Origin: Fidelibacterota bacterium TCS55
GTDB taxonomy: Bacteria > Fidelibacterota > Marinisomatia > Marinisomatales > TCS55
Assembly (NCBI GenBank): GCA_001577025.1
Contig: LSCF01000001.1
Location: forward strand, 71,609-128,706
Reading direction: 5' to 3'
DNA: 57,098 nt
The position numbers and the translations under genes were made by a program. This document shows positions 41,336 through 51,293 of the stretch, piece after piece (within the stretch, counting starts at the first letter, position 1; every line of letters begins with the position of its first letter). The notes under the pieces were generated by a model. That model made no database searches. It saw only the letters and a program-made list of their open reading frames with translations, and had not been told where the DNA came from.

Positions 41336-42688
41336 CTAGTTCAGTGCAAAAGAGAGTTCGTTTTTTAGTTCACCGACCAATGCAGAAATGCGTTGGTCTT
41401 TTTTTGTTTTGTTCTCTACAACACGACATGCGTGAAGGACTGTTGAGTGGTCCCGACCCCCGAAGTGCATTCCAATGCTCACCAGGGGTGTCCCAAGGAT
41501 TTCCCGACATAAATAAATCGAAATCTGTCTTGCCTCGGCAATTTCCATTTTTCGGCTGGCGCCTACAATTTCTTTTTCTTTAATGTGTGTTGTTTCTGAA
41601 ACCCGCCGAACAATATCCTCAATGGAGAGGTCCGAAATGGCGCTAGATCCAATTCTTTCTTTAATCACTTTTTTCGCCAGCCCATAATCAATTTCACGAT
41701 TAGACAAGGATGAGTGTGCCAGCAGTCTAATAATCGTGCTTTCCAGGTCTCTCACATTTTTTTTAATGTGTGTGCCAATTAGTTCAATAATATCATATGG
41801 CAGTTTCAATCCGTTTACTTCTGCCTTTTCCATTACAATAGCAACTCGCGTTTCAAAGTCGGGTGGTTGAATATCTACAGACAGTCCAGATTTAAACCTT
41901 GACAAAAGTCGATCTTGCAAGCCAATCATTTCGCCAGGATATCGATCTGCGGTCATTACAATTTGTTTTCCCGATTGGAACAGTTCGTTGAAAGTGTGAA
42001 AAAATTGTTCTTGCGTTTGCTCTTTCCCTTGAAAAAATTGAATATCGTCAATTAAAAGGACATCGGCAATTCTATATGACTTTGAAAACTCCACCGTCCT
42101 ATTTTTTTGTATTGAAGAAATAAAGTCTAAGGTAAATTTTTCACTGGATGCGCAAACGACTTTCTTTTCGGGGCTTTCTTCTGTTATTTTATTTCCTATC
42201 GCATGAAGCAGGTGGGTTTTCCCCATACCAACGCCGCCATATATAACTAGCGGATTAAACGACTGCTGTCCCGGCGTTTCGCTCACATTAAGCGCAGCTG
42301 CTTTTGCGAACTGATTGTGCCCTCCCTGTATAAACGAGGCAAATGTATATTTATCGTTTATGTTTTTGTTTTTCTGGCGTTGCGTTTGTGGCTTTGTCTG
42401 CCAGTTCGTTTTGGTTTGGTTTGTTGGTTCTTCGCCTTCACCGTCAGGAGAGACCGTATATTTAATGTTTATTTCTCCACCGTTCGCTTTAAACACCCCT
42501 TTTTCTATTGTCTCTTTATGGTGTGACTGAATCCATTCGAAGAAAAATTGATTCGGCACTTCTAAAATTAGGGTGTCCCCACTAAGCCCTATGGAGCCTA
42601 TGGGTTCAAACCATGTTGAATAGGCATGTGATGGCTCTGTTTCTTTTAGGGTCTTTTTGGCCTTATCCCACAAAAAATCGTGTTTCAT
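41336..42688 (-). CDS. dnaA: Chromosomal replication initiator DnaA
   Basis: The 450-residue AAA+ protein binds DnaA boxes and opens the origin. Domains: N-terminal domain I (about 1-75), a Gln/Lys-rich linker (about 85-112), the AAA+ core with Walker A GGVGMGKT (151-158), Walker B LLIDDIQFF (211-219) and the arginine-finger region DRLLSRFKSGL, and C-terminal domain IV with GGRDHSTVLHACR, the signature contact to DnaA boxes. It is transcribed to the left, divergent from rpmH, and is not beside dnaN, which lies 10 kb away. Two DnaA boxes directly upstream suggest autoregulation. Confidence 0.97.
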   Translation of the reverse strand: MKHDFLWDKAKKTLKETEPSHAYSTWFEPIGSIGLSGDTLILEVPNQFFFEWIQSHHKETIEKGVFKANGGEINIKYTVSPDGEGEEPTNQTKTNWQTKPQTQRQKNKNINDKYTFASFIQGGHNQFAKAAALNVSETPGQQSFNPLVIYGGVGMGKTHLLHAIGNKITEESPEKKVVCASSEKFTLDFISSIQKNRTVEFSKSYRIADVLLIDDIQFFQGKEQTQEQFFHTFNELFQSGKQIVMTADRYPGEMIGLQDRLLSRFKSGLSVDIQPPDFETRVAIVMEKAEVNGLKLPYDIIELIGTHIKKNVRDLESTIIRLLAHSSLSNREIDYGLAKKVIKERIGSSAISDLSIEDIVRRVSETTHIKEKEIVGASRKMEIAEARQISIYLCREILGTPLVSIGMHFGGRDHSTVLHACRVVENKTKKDQRISALVGELKNELSFALN

Positions 42689-42695
42689 TTAATAG

Positions 42696-42715
42696 TTTTC
42701 CACATGTTTTCCACA
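42696..42715 (+). promoter_or_regulatory. dnaA: Two DnaA boxes upstream of dnaA
   Basis: TTTTCCACA at 42696-42704 and again at 42707-42715 differ from the consensus TTATCCACA by one base each and lie 8 and 19 bases upstream of the dnaA start. They could control dnaA expression or form part of a bipartite origin. The rest of this 183-base dnaA-rpmH gap must hold divergent promoters, but I cannot point to clear ones. Confidence 0.6.
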
Positions 42716-42871
42716 ATTGTAATTCTCTCAATTTATGTTTCTTTTTCACCATACAACAACGATCTTTTTCTGCCAATTGTCATATGGTGGTTTTTATAAT
42801 ACATCTTAACCATTTTCTTTGGTCGTTTTAGACAAAAGGGGGTATCTTTCCGGGCTAAATTTGGAGCAATA

Positions 42872-43006
42872 ATGAAGCGTACATATCAACCAAGTAAACG
42901 AAAAAGAAAAAACAAGCACGGCTTTAGGTCTAGAATGTCATCTGTGGGTGGCAAAAAAGTATTGGCTCGCCGTCGGAAAAAGGGTAGAAAGTCTCTCTCT
43001 GCATAG
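42872..43006 (+). CDS. rpmH: 50S ribosomal protein L34
   Basis: This 44-residue protein reads [20 protein letters not shown] and continues with [20 protein letters not shown], an unmistakable L34. A Shine-Dalgarno-like GGAG lies seven bases upstream of ATG. It binds the large-subunit rRNA. In most bacteria rnpA follows; here yidD starts 13 bases after the stop, leaving no room for it. Confidence 0.97.
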   Translation: MKRTYQPSKRKRKNKHGFRSRMSSVGGKKVLARRRKKGRKSLSA

Positions 43007-43019
43007 GGTCTGCTGATTT

Positions 43020-43268
43020 GTGGTGAAAACTATCTCTAACTTTTTCAAAAAAACACTATTGGGTTTGATTCGTTTGTATCAAACCACCCTTTCTCCTTTA
43101 TTGGGTGGTCATTGCCGTTTTTCTCCAACCTGCTCACATTATGCCGCTGATGCCCTAACGTCACACGGCCTGTTTAGGGCTATATATCTTGCTTTAAGGC
43201 GCATAACAAGGTGCCATCCGTTTTCGGACGGCGGATTTGATCCTGTGCCTAAAAAAATTAATGGATAG
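43020..43268 (+). CDS. yidD: Membrane protein insertion efficiency factor YidD
   Basis: An 82-residue protein with the family core LIRLYQTTLSPLLGGHCRFS, PTCSHYAADAL and RRITRCHPFSDGGFDPVP. It is thought to help YidC place proteins in the inner membrane. The start is GTG 43020, or the next GTG at 43023. It overlaps yidC by eight bases. Directly follows rpmH, without the usual rnpA in between. Confidence 0.94.
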   Translation: MVKTISNFFKKTLLGLIRLYQTTLSPLLGGHCRFSPTCSHYAADALTSHGLFRAIYLALRRITRCHPFSDGGFDPVPKKING

Positions 43269-44916
43269 AAAAACCCTTCTTGCCTTCGCTTTAATTGCGG
43301 TTGTGCTTATTCTCACGCCATGGTATATGAACCTGGTGGCTCCAATTCCTGAGGAAAGCCCACCTGCATCGACTGGGCCCATACAAGGGACACAACCTCA
43401 ACAACCCACAACGCCCACCCCTAGGGCAACAAGCACAGCAATAAAGTCTGTAGAAACGAATAAGCAGCAATCTATTGAGGTTGGAAATAATCTGTTCACC
43501 GCAACGCTTAGCAATCGCGGTGGGGGCTCCTTTACTTCTTTTATTCTTCATCAGTACAGCAAACACGACTCTACAAAGGTTAACCTGATCGGTGAGGAAA
43601 ATTTGGACAATATGTTGATAGGTTTTGTTTCTCTAGATGGTGATCGGGTGGCGCTAGACCATAATTGGACAGTCGACACTCAAACCTCCTCGTTTGTTGT
43701 AGACCGCAACGAAAAACATGTCGCTTTTAAAACCTTTCACAATGGGAATGTTGTTCGAAAAACCTTTACTATTAATCCCGACTCATATCAGATTGGCGTG
43801 GGCATATCTTTTGAGAACCCCGATCGCTACATCTCTCGAGATCAATATGTTGTTTCGTGGGCGGGTGGTGTTGCCTCTACAGAAAAAAACACGAAAGATG
43901 AGTACACATACTTTAAGGGGTATGCATATTTAGGCGATGAGCTTTTAGAACCATCGGCCCCCGAAGGGCGGGTCGAAGCTGAAAAACAAACAGGGAACAC
44001 GCGTTGGACCGCAGTAAAAACAAAGTATTTTATTTCAGCGCTTATTCCGGAAACATATGCGGTCGGCGCTGAGGTTTTGGGGTCAACCGTTGACGGCCGC
44101 CCTCATTTTGAAACACGAATGCGGCAAAACGTTTCGAGCTCAAACCGCTACAACCTATATATGGGTCCCCTTGATTATGAGCGCGTAGAGTCTTTGGGTG
44201 TTGGGCTTGAAAGCACCATGAACCTTGGCTGGGCGATCATTAGGCCTTTAGGCCGCCTGGTAACCTGGTCTCTTAAAAAAATGTATGGAATAATACCAAA
44301 CTATGGTTTTGTGGTTATATTGTTTGCGGTCTTGGTGAAGATAATTTTAAATCCGCTTACAAAAAAGCAGATGGTTTCTACACGAAAAACGCAGGCGCTC
44401 CAACCCCAAATTCAGCGCCTAAAAGAAAAATATAAAAACGACTCGCAAAAGCTCAACAAAGCACAAATGGCCCTTTTTAAAGAAAAGGGCGTGAACCCCC
44501 TAGGGGGCTGCCTGCCTCTTTTCCTGCAAATGCCCATTCTCATCGCCTTTTTTACAGTTTTCCGATCTACAATAGAATTCCGGGGCGCACCTTTTTTTGG
44601 CTGGATTAACGACTTAAGCCAACCAGACACTCTAACAACAATTGGTGGCTTTCCTTTAAACGTGCTCCCCTTTTTAATGGGCGCAACTATGTTTCTTCAG
44701 CAAAAATACATGTCGCCAACGAGTGGCGATGGCGGGCAACAAAAATTTATGCTTTATGCTATGAACGTATTCTTCCTGTTTTTGTTTTATTCGTTCCCTT
44801 CGGGGTTAAATTTGTATTATTCTGTTTTTAATATTCTATCCATTATCCAGCAAAAATATTTTATACCTGAAGTCAACCTGTCTTCTTCTGGAAAAAGCGC
44901 TAAGATAAGCAAATGA
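43261..44916 (+). CDS. yidC: Membrane protein insertase YidC
   Basis: The 551-residue insertase places proteins into the inner membrane. It has an N-terminal helix (ALIAVVLILTPWYMNLV), a large periplasmic domain (about 50-340) typical of Gram-negative YidC, and the C-terminal five-helix core with YGFVVILFAVLVKIILNPLT, GCLPLFLQMPILIAFF and SFPSGLNLYYSVFNILSIIQ. ATG 43261 is chosen because it starts the signal-anchor; the longer frame adds eight residues within yidD. It overlaps mnmE by four bases (ATGA). Confidence 0.95.
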   Translation: MDRKTLLAFALIAVVLILTPWYMNLVAPIPEESPPASTGPIQGTQPQQPTTPTPRATSTAIKSVETNKQQSIEVGNNLFTATLSNRGGGSFTSFILHQYSKHDSTKVNLIGEENLDNMLIGFVSLDGDRVALDHNWTVDTQTSSFVVDRNEKHVAFKTFHNGNVVRKTFTINPDSYQIGVGISFENPDRYISRDQYVVSWAGGVASTEKNTKDEYTYFKGYAYLGDELLEPSAPEGRVEAEKQTGNTRWTAVKTKYFISALIPETYAVGAEVLGSTVDGRPHFETRMRQNVSSSNRYNLYMGPLDYERVESLGVGLESTMNLGWAIIRPLGRLVTWSLKKMYGIIPNYGFVVILFAVLVKIILNPLTKKQMVSTRKTQALQPQIQRLKEKYKNDSQKLNKAQMALFKEKGVNPLGGCLPLFLQMPILIAFFTVFRSTIEFRGAPFFGWINDLSQPDTLTTIGGFPLNVLPFLMGATMFLQQKYMSPTSGDGGQQKFMLYAMNVFFLFLFYSFPSGLNLYYSVFNILSIIQQKYFIPEVNLSSSGKSAKISK

Positions 44917-46232
44917 ACGCTGGCGACACGATTGTTGCCGCCGCCACCCCCTTTGGTTACAGCGGGGTTGCTGTTATCCGGCTAAGCGGCCCTGGTGTGT
45001 CTAGGCTATTAGAGCAAACAACGGGTCGGACCTCGTATAAAAACAGGGTTGCAACCCTCTCTGACCTTCTATCAAAAACTGGCGAAACAATAGACCGATC
45101 GTTGGTTACTTTTTTTGCGTCTCCAAGGTCTTACACCGGCGAAGATCTTGCCGAAATATCTACCCACGGCAACCCCTCTATTGTAAACGAGGTGTTGTCC
45201 TTGTTAATTGGCCTGGGTGCCCGCCAAGCAGATCCGGGAGAGTTTACATATCGAGCTTTTATTAATGGCAAAATGGACCTTGTTCAGGCTGAGGCTGTTG
45301 CGTCTCTTGTTGGGTCAAAATCCAAAGAGAATACAAGAATACAGCAAAAAATAATTTCTGGTGATCTCTCTATTCTTTTAAACAGGATACGATCCGAATT
45401 ATTAGACCTACTTTCAGCCCTTGAACACCAGATGGATATTTCTGAAGAGGATCTAGATTTGGAATATATTAACCAGCTAGAAAAGCGCGTTCATCGCATC
45501 CAAAATGATGTGGATTCTCTTTTGGGCACTTTCAAAATGGGTCAGCTGTTTAACAGTGGGGTGTCTCTTGTTCTTTCTGGCCCTCCAAATGTTGGCAAAT
45601 CTTCTTTATTCAATTTAATTGCCAACGATGATCGTGCAATTGTTAGTGACCAGCCCGGCACCACCCGCGATGTAATTGATTTGGAAATTTTATTGTCGGG
45701 GGTACCTGTTCGTATTTATGACACCGCCGGCATTCGAGGGGCAGAAAACTCGGTTGAAAAAGAGGGTGTTTATCGCGCAATTCAAAAAAGGCAGAGCGCA
45801 GATATTGTTCTTTCAGTTTATGACAGCCCGAACGCAATACCACAACACGCCGAGCGCGATGAAAACATAATTTATATACTGAACAAAACAGACACCCACA
45901 AGGCGAATGTTGGAAACGGTGTTATACATATCTCGTGCAAAGACGGCTCAGGTATTAACACGCTATTGATAAAAATAAAAGAAAAAATTGGTGTTGAAAA
46001 GATTTCAACAGATTTAACATATTTATCCACAAAAAGACAGTTCTCCGCCCTAACCGATTGTTCTCGTTTTTTGGGGGCCGCGGCAACCCTGTGCTTAAAC
46101 CGGGCATCAGATCTTGAAATTATTTCATATGAGCTTCGCGAAGCGGCGGGCTCCTTAGATGTTTTGCTGGGAAAAACAACCGCAGAAGATATCATAAACA
46201 ACATATTCAACAACTTGTGTGTGGGAAAGTAG
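44913..46232 (+). CDS. mnmE: tRNA modification GTPase MnmE
   Basis: The 439-residue GTPase works with MnmG to modify the wobble uridine (cmnm5U) of certain tRNAs. It has the N-terminal tetrahydrofolate-binding domain (TIVAAATPFGYSGVAVIRLS; ADPGEFTYRAFINGKMDLVQ), the G domain inserted in a helical domain with GPPNVGKSS (G1), DQPGTTRDVI (G2 region), DTAGIR (G3) and NKTD (G4), and the catalytic C-terminal Cys in LCVGK. Its TAG stop overlaps the first parS-like palindrome. Confidence 0.96.
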   Translation: MNAGDTIVAAATPFGYSGVAVIRLSGPGVSRLLEQTTGRTSYKNRVATLSDLLSKTGETIDRSLVTFFASPRSYTGEDLAEISTHGNPSIVNEVLSLLIGLGARQADPGEFTYRAFINGKMDLVQAEAVASLVGSKSKENTRIQQKIISGDLSILLNRIRSELLDLLSALEHQMDISEEDLDLEYINQLEKRVHRIQNDVDSLLGTFKMGQLFNSGVSLVLSGPPNVGKSSLFNLIANDDRAIVSDQPGTTRDVIDLEILLSGVPVRIYDTAGIRGAENSVEKEGVYRAIQKRQSADIVLSVYDSPNAIPQHAERDENIIYILNKTDTHKANVGNGVIHISCKDGSGINTLLIKIKEKIGVEKISTDLTYLSTKRQFSALTDCSRFLGAAATLCLNRASDLEIISYELREAAGSLDVLLGKTTAEDIINNIFNNLCVGK

Positions 46233-46246
46233 TTTCACGTGAAACC
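46231..46246. other. parS-like palindrome overlapping the mnmG start
   Basis: GTTTCACGTGAAAC at 46232-46245 matches the ParB-binding parS consensus TGTTTCACGTGAAACA in 14 of 16 positions (only the outer bases differ). It includes the last two bases of the mnmE stop (46231-46232) and the GTG start of mnmG (46239-46241). parAB is not in the window. Confidence 0.8.
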
Positions 46247-48104
46247 TTTTAATTTATTTGACGTAACCGTCTGTGGTGGTGGGCACGCAGGTGTTGAAGC
46301 TGCGCTCATCGCTGCGCGCCTTGGGTGCTCTGTCTCTCTTGTTACGCTTGATGTTAATGCGATTGGTCGCATGTCTTGCAACCCTGCGATTGGTGGGCTG
46401 GCCAAAGGACAAATTGTTCGCGAAATTGATGTGCTGGGTGGGGTTATGGGTGTTGCGGCTGACTGCGCCGGCATTCAGTTCAAAATATTAAACCAGTCAA
46501 AAGGTAAGTCGGTCTGGTCTCCGCGCGCCCAGGTTGATAAAAGAAAATATGAACAGTTTGTTTCTTCCCTTGTCCGGGAAAATGAAAAAATATCAATCAT
46601 AGCCGGTGAGGTTGTTGATATCGATATAAGAAGCGGCTCCCTGTCGGGCGTTGTTTTGAGGGACGGCTCTACCGTTTTAACCAAATCGGCGATCCTCACA
46701 TGTGGTACCTTTTTGAACGGTCTTATTCATGTTGGGCAAAAAAAGATTCGCGCTGGAAGAATGGGGGAAAGCGGCGCAGAGGGCATTGCGGAAGCGCTGG
46801 TTTCAAGGGGTTTTCTATCTTCTCGCCTTAAAACAGGCACGCCTCCCCGTCTGGACGCGAGCTCTGTGGACTGGGGTGCCTTAACCCCCTCTCCTGGGGA
46901 TTCGGTTCCACTTCCTTTTTCATATGAAACAAAAACCTTTAATCCGCCAGACGTACCTTGTTATACCACAAGAACGGGTGTCCCCTGTAAAGAGATTATA
47001 GAGCAAAACATCCGAAAAAGTCCCATGTTTTCTGGCGATGTGGGTGGCGCTGGTCCCCGCTATTGCCCCTCTATAGAGGATAAGGTTCACCGGTTTGCCC
47101 ATCATAATAGTCACACCCTGTTCTTAGAGCCGGAGTGGTTGGGCTCAGATCAGGTGTATTTAAACGGCTTTTCAACAAGCCTGCCCGAACACATACAGCT
47201 TAAGGCTCTGCGTACAGTTCGTGGGTTAGAAAATGTTCGGTTTTTTCGCCCTGGCTATGCAATTGAATATGATTATTTTCCACCATCTCAGTTAAAATCA
47301 ACCCTGGAGTCAAAAAGTGTTTCTGGCCTCTATTTTGCAGGACAAATAAACGGCACCTCTGGTTATGAAGAAGCCGCTGCGCAAGGCTTGATCGCGGGTA
47401 TTAACGCGGCATTCTCAACAAGGGGGCGTGGGCCTATTACCCTTGGGCGGGACGAGGCCTATATTGGGGTTTTAATAGATGATTTAATTACAAAAGACAC
47501 CCTTGAGCCATATAGAATGTTTACATCCCGGGCGGAGTACAGAATTTTATTACGATTTTCAAACGCGCACACTCGGCTGTTTAACCTTTCAAAAAAATCT
47601 GGACTTTTGTCTGATGGACGAGCGGTTGCAATTAATAAGAGCTTAAACCTTTTGGATTCCATTCTTTTAAACCTTGAGTCCTCCGTTGTGCCAAATAAAA
47701 TTAACCCCACACTAGAAAAGTTGGGTGAGCGGGTTGTTCAACAAACCACAACCCTTAAAAAAATATTGAAGCGGCCCCAGGTTTCTATCAACTCACTGCC
47801 CCTGCCAAAAACAAACATTACAGGCTCGCCACATATGGTCAAAGAAGCTTCGATCGAAGCCGAGGCGGTTGTGAAATATAAGGGATATATTTTACGCCAA
47901 CAGGAGCAGGTTTCTAGGATGAAAAAACAAGAAAACACAATTATTCCAAAATCATTTAATTATAAATCTATAAACAGCCTCTCGAATGAAGCGCGCGAAA
48001 AACTATCCCTTGTTCGCCCAGAAACGCTTGGACAGGCGTACCGGGTTTCTGGTGTAACCCCCGCAGATATATCTGTTTTGTCCGTTTTGCTTTCTACCGG
48101 TTAG
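46239..48104 (+). CDS. mnmG: tRNA uridine 5-carboxymethylaminomethyl modification enzyme MnmG
   Basis: The 621-residue FAD/NADH enzyme partners MnmE. It has the FAD motif [50 protein letters not shown], and C-terminal [17 protein letters not shown] and [10 protein letters not shown]. The start is GTG 46239, whose codon is part of a parS-like site, and a perfect parS lies just after its stop. Unlike the common order, rsmG and parAB do not follow; mfd does. Confidence 0.96.
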   Translation: MKPFNLFDVTVCGGGHAGVEAALIAARLGCSVSLVTLDVNAIGRMSCNPAIGGLAKGQIVREIDVLGGVMGVAADCAGIQFKILNQSKGKSVWSPRAQVDKRKYEQFVSSLVRENEKISIIAGEVVDIDIRSGSLSGVVLRDGSTVLTKSAILTCGTFLNGLIHVGQKKIRAGRMGESGAEGIAEALVSRGFLSSRLKTGTPPRLDASSVDWGALTPSPGDSVPLPFSYETKTFNPPDVPCYTTRTGVPCKEIIEQNIRKSPMFSGDVGGAGPRYCPSIEDKVHRFAHHNSHTLFLEPEWLGSDQVYLNGFSTSLPEHIQLKALRTVRGLENVRFFRPGYAIEYDYFPPSQLKSTLESKSVSGLYFAGQINGTSGYEEAAAQGLIAGINAAFSTRGRGPITLGRDEAYIGVLIDDLITKDTLEPYRMFTSRAEYRILLRFSNAHTRLFNLSKKSGLLSDGRAVAINKSLNLLDSILLNLESSVVPNKINPTLEKLGERVVQQTTTLKKILKRPQVSINSLPLPKTNITGSPHMVKEASIEAEAVVKYKGYILRQQEQVSRMKKQENTIIPKSFNYKSINSLSNEAREKLSLVRPETLGQAYRVSGVTPADISVLSVLLSTG

Positions 48105-48105
48105 T

Positions 48106-48121
48106 TGTTTCACGTGAAACA
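48106..48121. other. Perfect parS site
   Basis: TGTTTCACGTGAAACA at 48106-48121 equals the 16-base parS consensus bound by ParB, located between mnmG and mfd. parS sites normally cluster near the origin, in line with dnaA and dnaN nearby. Confidence 0.9.
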
Positions 48122-48138
48122 ATAACGTTTACACCCCC

Positions 48139-51100
48139 ATGTTAAACTCGGCATTTTTAAACCAGCGCATTTGTCGGGCGGTAACCGACTGTATAAATAA
48201 AACGCGCCCCATTTTAATTTCTTTACCCGCAGCGCAGGCTGTTTTTACATATTTGATCGCTAAGAAAGCTGGTGGTCCTTTTGGTGTTATAATTAAGGAT
48301 TCACATTTGGATTTTGATGTTTTATCTAGAGATATATGTGCTTTGTTTGGTGAAAGTGTTTCTTTTTTTCCTCCTTTTTTAGAGGACGAGACCAGCGTAC
48401 CTGGGTTTGTTTCTGAAAAGAGGCGCGTGTTTGAGCGGTCCTATAGCTCTGTTATAGATAAAACATCTAAGTTTGGGCTGGTTTTTGAACCGGTGCTCTC
48501 TTATGCCGTTGGGTCAAAAGGTAGTCGACTTTTAATAAAAAAGGGTGCGCCGCCGTCCAGGGGTGGCCTTATTGAAGCACTTACTTTGTGGGGATATAAA
48601 AACACTGATCATTGCCAAGCGCCAAAAACATATGCTGTGCGGGGGGGTATCGTTGATTTTTTCCCAACAAACACAAAAAGGCCGGTTCGTGTTGAGTTTT
48701 TTTCTAACCGCATAGAGTCCGTGCGCTATTTTAATGAAGACACCCAGCGGTCGACAGAAATTGTGGAAAAGGTTTCTGTGTTGCCACCTGTGGAGTTTTT
48801 AGATAAACAATCGTCTTTTGTTAGCACCTTCAAAACACACTACACCAAAATATTATACATAACGTCTGCCGGTTTAAGCTTTTTAGACCGTGAGGTCGGC
48901 GGGCATGATGAGCTTTATGTTGAATCGCTTGGGGTGCCAACTTTGGAAAAAGGGGATTTTATTGATAAGGTTGATGGGTTGAGCTCTATCTATGAATCTT
49001 TATATTTTTTTAATCCAACCCGCCAGATTTTTTCTTTTTCTTCATCTGTAAAAACTGAGGGGGTAGCCCTCTCTGAGGGCTTTAAAATAGAGTCTCTCGG
49101 CCTAGCTTGTGTGAGGGCTCCCGGTCGGCCACCCGCCGCCCCACCGCCAAAAGCTTTTCCTGGCGTGGTTCCTGTTGAGCGGCTGAGAGGGTTGAGTGAA
49201 ATTGAGTGGGGAGATTTTCTTGTTCATGTTGATTTTGGTGTTGGTGTGTATCGTGGTCTATCGCTGGTGGGTAAGCCTGGATCTGAAGAGGAAAATATTA
49301 AAATTGAATACAGGGGTGGGGCTGTTGTTCATGTGCCTGTAAATCGATTTGGTCGGGTTCACAAATATGTTGGCACTGGTGGGGGGCCTCCCCAAATTTC
49401 CCGCCTGGGGTCTGGGCAATGGGAAAAACAAAAACAAATCACAAAGAAAAGCGTTGCTGCGGTTGTGGATTATTTAATCAAGGCATATAAGTCTCGCTCA
49501 AAACCCCGGGGGTTTTCATATTCTTATGACGATGAGTTGATGGGCAGATTAGAGCAGTCATTTCCACACCAAGAAACAGAAGACCAGCTGTTGGCTATAG
49601 AAGAAATAAACAACGATATGGACAAAAACAATCCCATGGACCGGCTGTTATATGGAGATGTGGGTTTCGGCAAAACGGAGGTTGCAATAAGAGCGGCAAT
49701 GCGCTCTGTAATTTCTGGCCGGCTTGTCTTCTTTTTGGCGCCGACAACAGTTCTTTCGGATCAACATTACATTACATGTAAAAAGAGGTTGGGAGACCTT
49801 GGTGTGTCTGTTGAGCTCCTGTCCAGGTTTAAAACAAAAAAGCAGCAACAGAAAATAATTGAGCGCCTCCACCTGAGAAATCTGGATGTCTTGGTGGGCA
49901 CACACCGTCTTTTGGGAGAAGATGTTCCCACAAAAAACCTAGGGCTTCTTATTGTTGATGAGGAACAACGATTTGGGGTGAAGCACAAAGAGACGATTCG
50001 CCGTTTAAAAAGCCGTGTAGATATTTTAACGCTAACCGCAACACCCATTCCGCGCACGCTTCAGCAGTCTTTAATTGGGGTTCGAGATACATCCAAAATT
50101 GAAACGCCGCCGAGAGAGCGACTCCCCATTAAAACAACGGTTTCTTTTTTTGATTGGGGGTCAATTGCGTCGTCCGTTCGTTTCGAAACAGATCGTGGTG
50201 GACAGGTATATTTTCTCCACAACGATGTTGGCGCACTTCCTTATTATTATGACAAAATAAAAATTCTTTTTCCAGAATTGCGTGTTTCGGTCGCACACGG
50301 GCAGATGGGTAGTCGCGAGCTTGAAAAAACAATTTTGGCCTTTTTTGATGGAACGATTGACGTATTAATCTGTACCACGATCATTGAGTCTGGGTTGGAC
50401 GTGCAAAACGCAAACACTATTGTCATAAACAATGCGCAAAACTTTGGGTTGGCCCAGCTGTACCAAATTCGTGGCCGCGTAGGCAGGGGCAATAGGCAGG
50501 GGTATTGTTTTTTATCTATACCAAAAAATTCTCATTTACCACCAGATGCCTATCAGCGGCTTCGCGCAGTTGAGCATTATTCTGCGCTCGGATCGGGCTA
50601 TCGTGTTGCAATGCGCGATCTAGAAATTCGCGGCGCCGGCAACATCTTTGGGTATGAACAAAGCGGGGAAATCTCTAGGGTTGGTTTAGAGTTATATAAT
50701 AAAATTCTGTCAGCGGCGCTGGATGAAAGCCAAAATGGGGGCGGGCACGAAAAAAGGGAGCTACCTTCTGTTGTTTTCGCTGGGGACGCATATTTGGGCA
50801 GTGATTATATGCCCCTCGTTCAAGATCGCCTAGCTTTTTATCAAAAGATTTCGAGCAACACATCCAAAAAGGGCCTTTTAGAGATAAAGGAGGAGGCGGT
50901 TGATCGTTTTGGGCAGTTTTCGAACAAAGAAGAGAATTTCTTTATGCTTTCAGAGATTCAATGTGGGTTATATCCCCACCCTTTTACAAAGTGTGTTATT
51001 GGTTCTAGCTCTGTTGTTTTCACGCTGTCTTCTCTTCCGCCCGGTTTAGGTGGTGGTTTGTTTTTTAAAAACATGGAAAGTGTTTTTTCTTCCCAACCAA

Positions 51101-51228
51101 TACCGTATAAAATATCCACAACCCAAAAGGGCTTTCTTGAGATGTCTTTTTCAACCAAAACCCTTTCCAGCGGCTTGTTGTTTGCAAGAAAATTCGATCG
51201 TTTGTTTTCTCGTGTGATGTCGCGTTAG
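48139..51228 (+). CDS. mfd: Transcription-repair coupling factor Mfd
   Basis: The 1029-residue translocase removes stalled RNA polymerase from DNA lesions and recruits UvrA. Order: UvrB-homology region (about 1-250), RNA-polymerase-interacting CarD-like domain (EIEWGDFLVHVDFGVGVYRG), helicase core with Walker A YGDVGFGKTE (about 505-514), FFLAPTTVLSDQH, DEEQ box (about 606), LTATPIPRTLQQ, GLDVQNANTIVI and GRVGRGNRQGYCFL, and the C-terminal domain. It is somewhat shorter than E. coli Mfd (1148). Composition is markedly T- and G-rich. It sits between the parS site and surA. Confidence 0.95.
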   Translation: MLNSAFLNQRICRAVTDCINKTRPILISLPAAQAVFTYLIAKKAGGPFGVIIKDSHLDFDVLSRDICALFGESVSFFPPFLEDETSVPGFVSEKRRVFERSYSSVIDKTSKFGLVFEPVLSYAVGSKGSRLLIKKGAPPSRGGLIEALTLWGYKNTDHCQAPKTYAVRGGIVDFFPTNTKRPVRVEFFSNRIESVRYFNEDTQRSTEIVEKVSVLPPVEFLDKQSSFVSTFKTHYTKILYITSAGLSFLDREVGGHDELYVESLGVPTLEKGDFIDKVDGLSSIYESLYFFNPTRQIFSFSSSVKTEGVALSEGFKIESLGLACVRAPGRPPAAPPPKAFPGVVPVERLRGLSEIEWGDFLVHVDFGVGVYRGLSLVGKPGSEEENIKIEYRGGAVVHVPVNRFGRVHKYVGTGGGPPQISRLGSGQWEKQKQITKKSVAAVVDYLIKAYKSRSKPRGFSYSYDDELMGRLEQSFPHQETEDQLLAIEEINNDMDKNNPMDRLLYGDVGFGKTEVAIRAAMRSVISGRLVFFLAPTTVLSDQHYITCKKRLGDLGVSVELLSRFKTKKQQQKIIERLHLRNLDVLVGTHRLLGEDVPTKNLGLLIVDEEQRFGVKHKETIRRLKSRVDILTLTATPIPRTLQQSLIGVRDTSKIETPPRERLPIKTTVSFFDWGSIASSVRFETDRGGQVYFLHNDVGALPYYYDKIKILFPELRVSVAHGQMGSRELEKTILAFFDGTIDVLICTTIIESGLDVQNANTIVINNAQNFGLAQLYQIRGRVGRGNRQGYCFLSIPKNSHLPPDAYQRLRAVEHYSALGSGYRVAMRDLEIRGAGNIFGYEQSGEISRVGLELYNKILSAALDESQNGGGHEKRELPSVVFAGDAYLGSDYMPLVQDRLAFYQKISSNTSKKGLLEIKEEAVDRFGQFSNKEENFFMLSEIQCGLYPHPFTKCVIGSSSVVFTLSSLPPGLGGGLFFKNMESVFSSQPIPYKISTTQKGFLEMSFSTKTLSSGLLFARKFDRLFSRVMSR

Positions 51229-51293
51229 TTTTCACCGCTCATTTTTGATAATAAATTTCGTTTTTTATCGACGATCCTAAGGAAATATTGAAC

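Noticed and set aside
42663-42672. TTATCCCACA inside the dnaA 5' coding region as a DnaA box
   Set aside because: Contains an extra C relative to TTATCCACA, which breaks the 9-mer.
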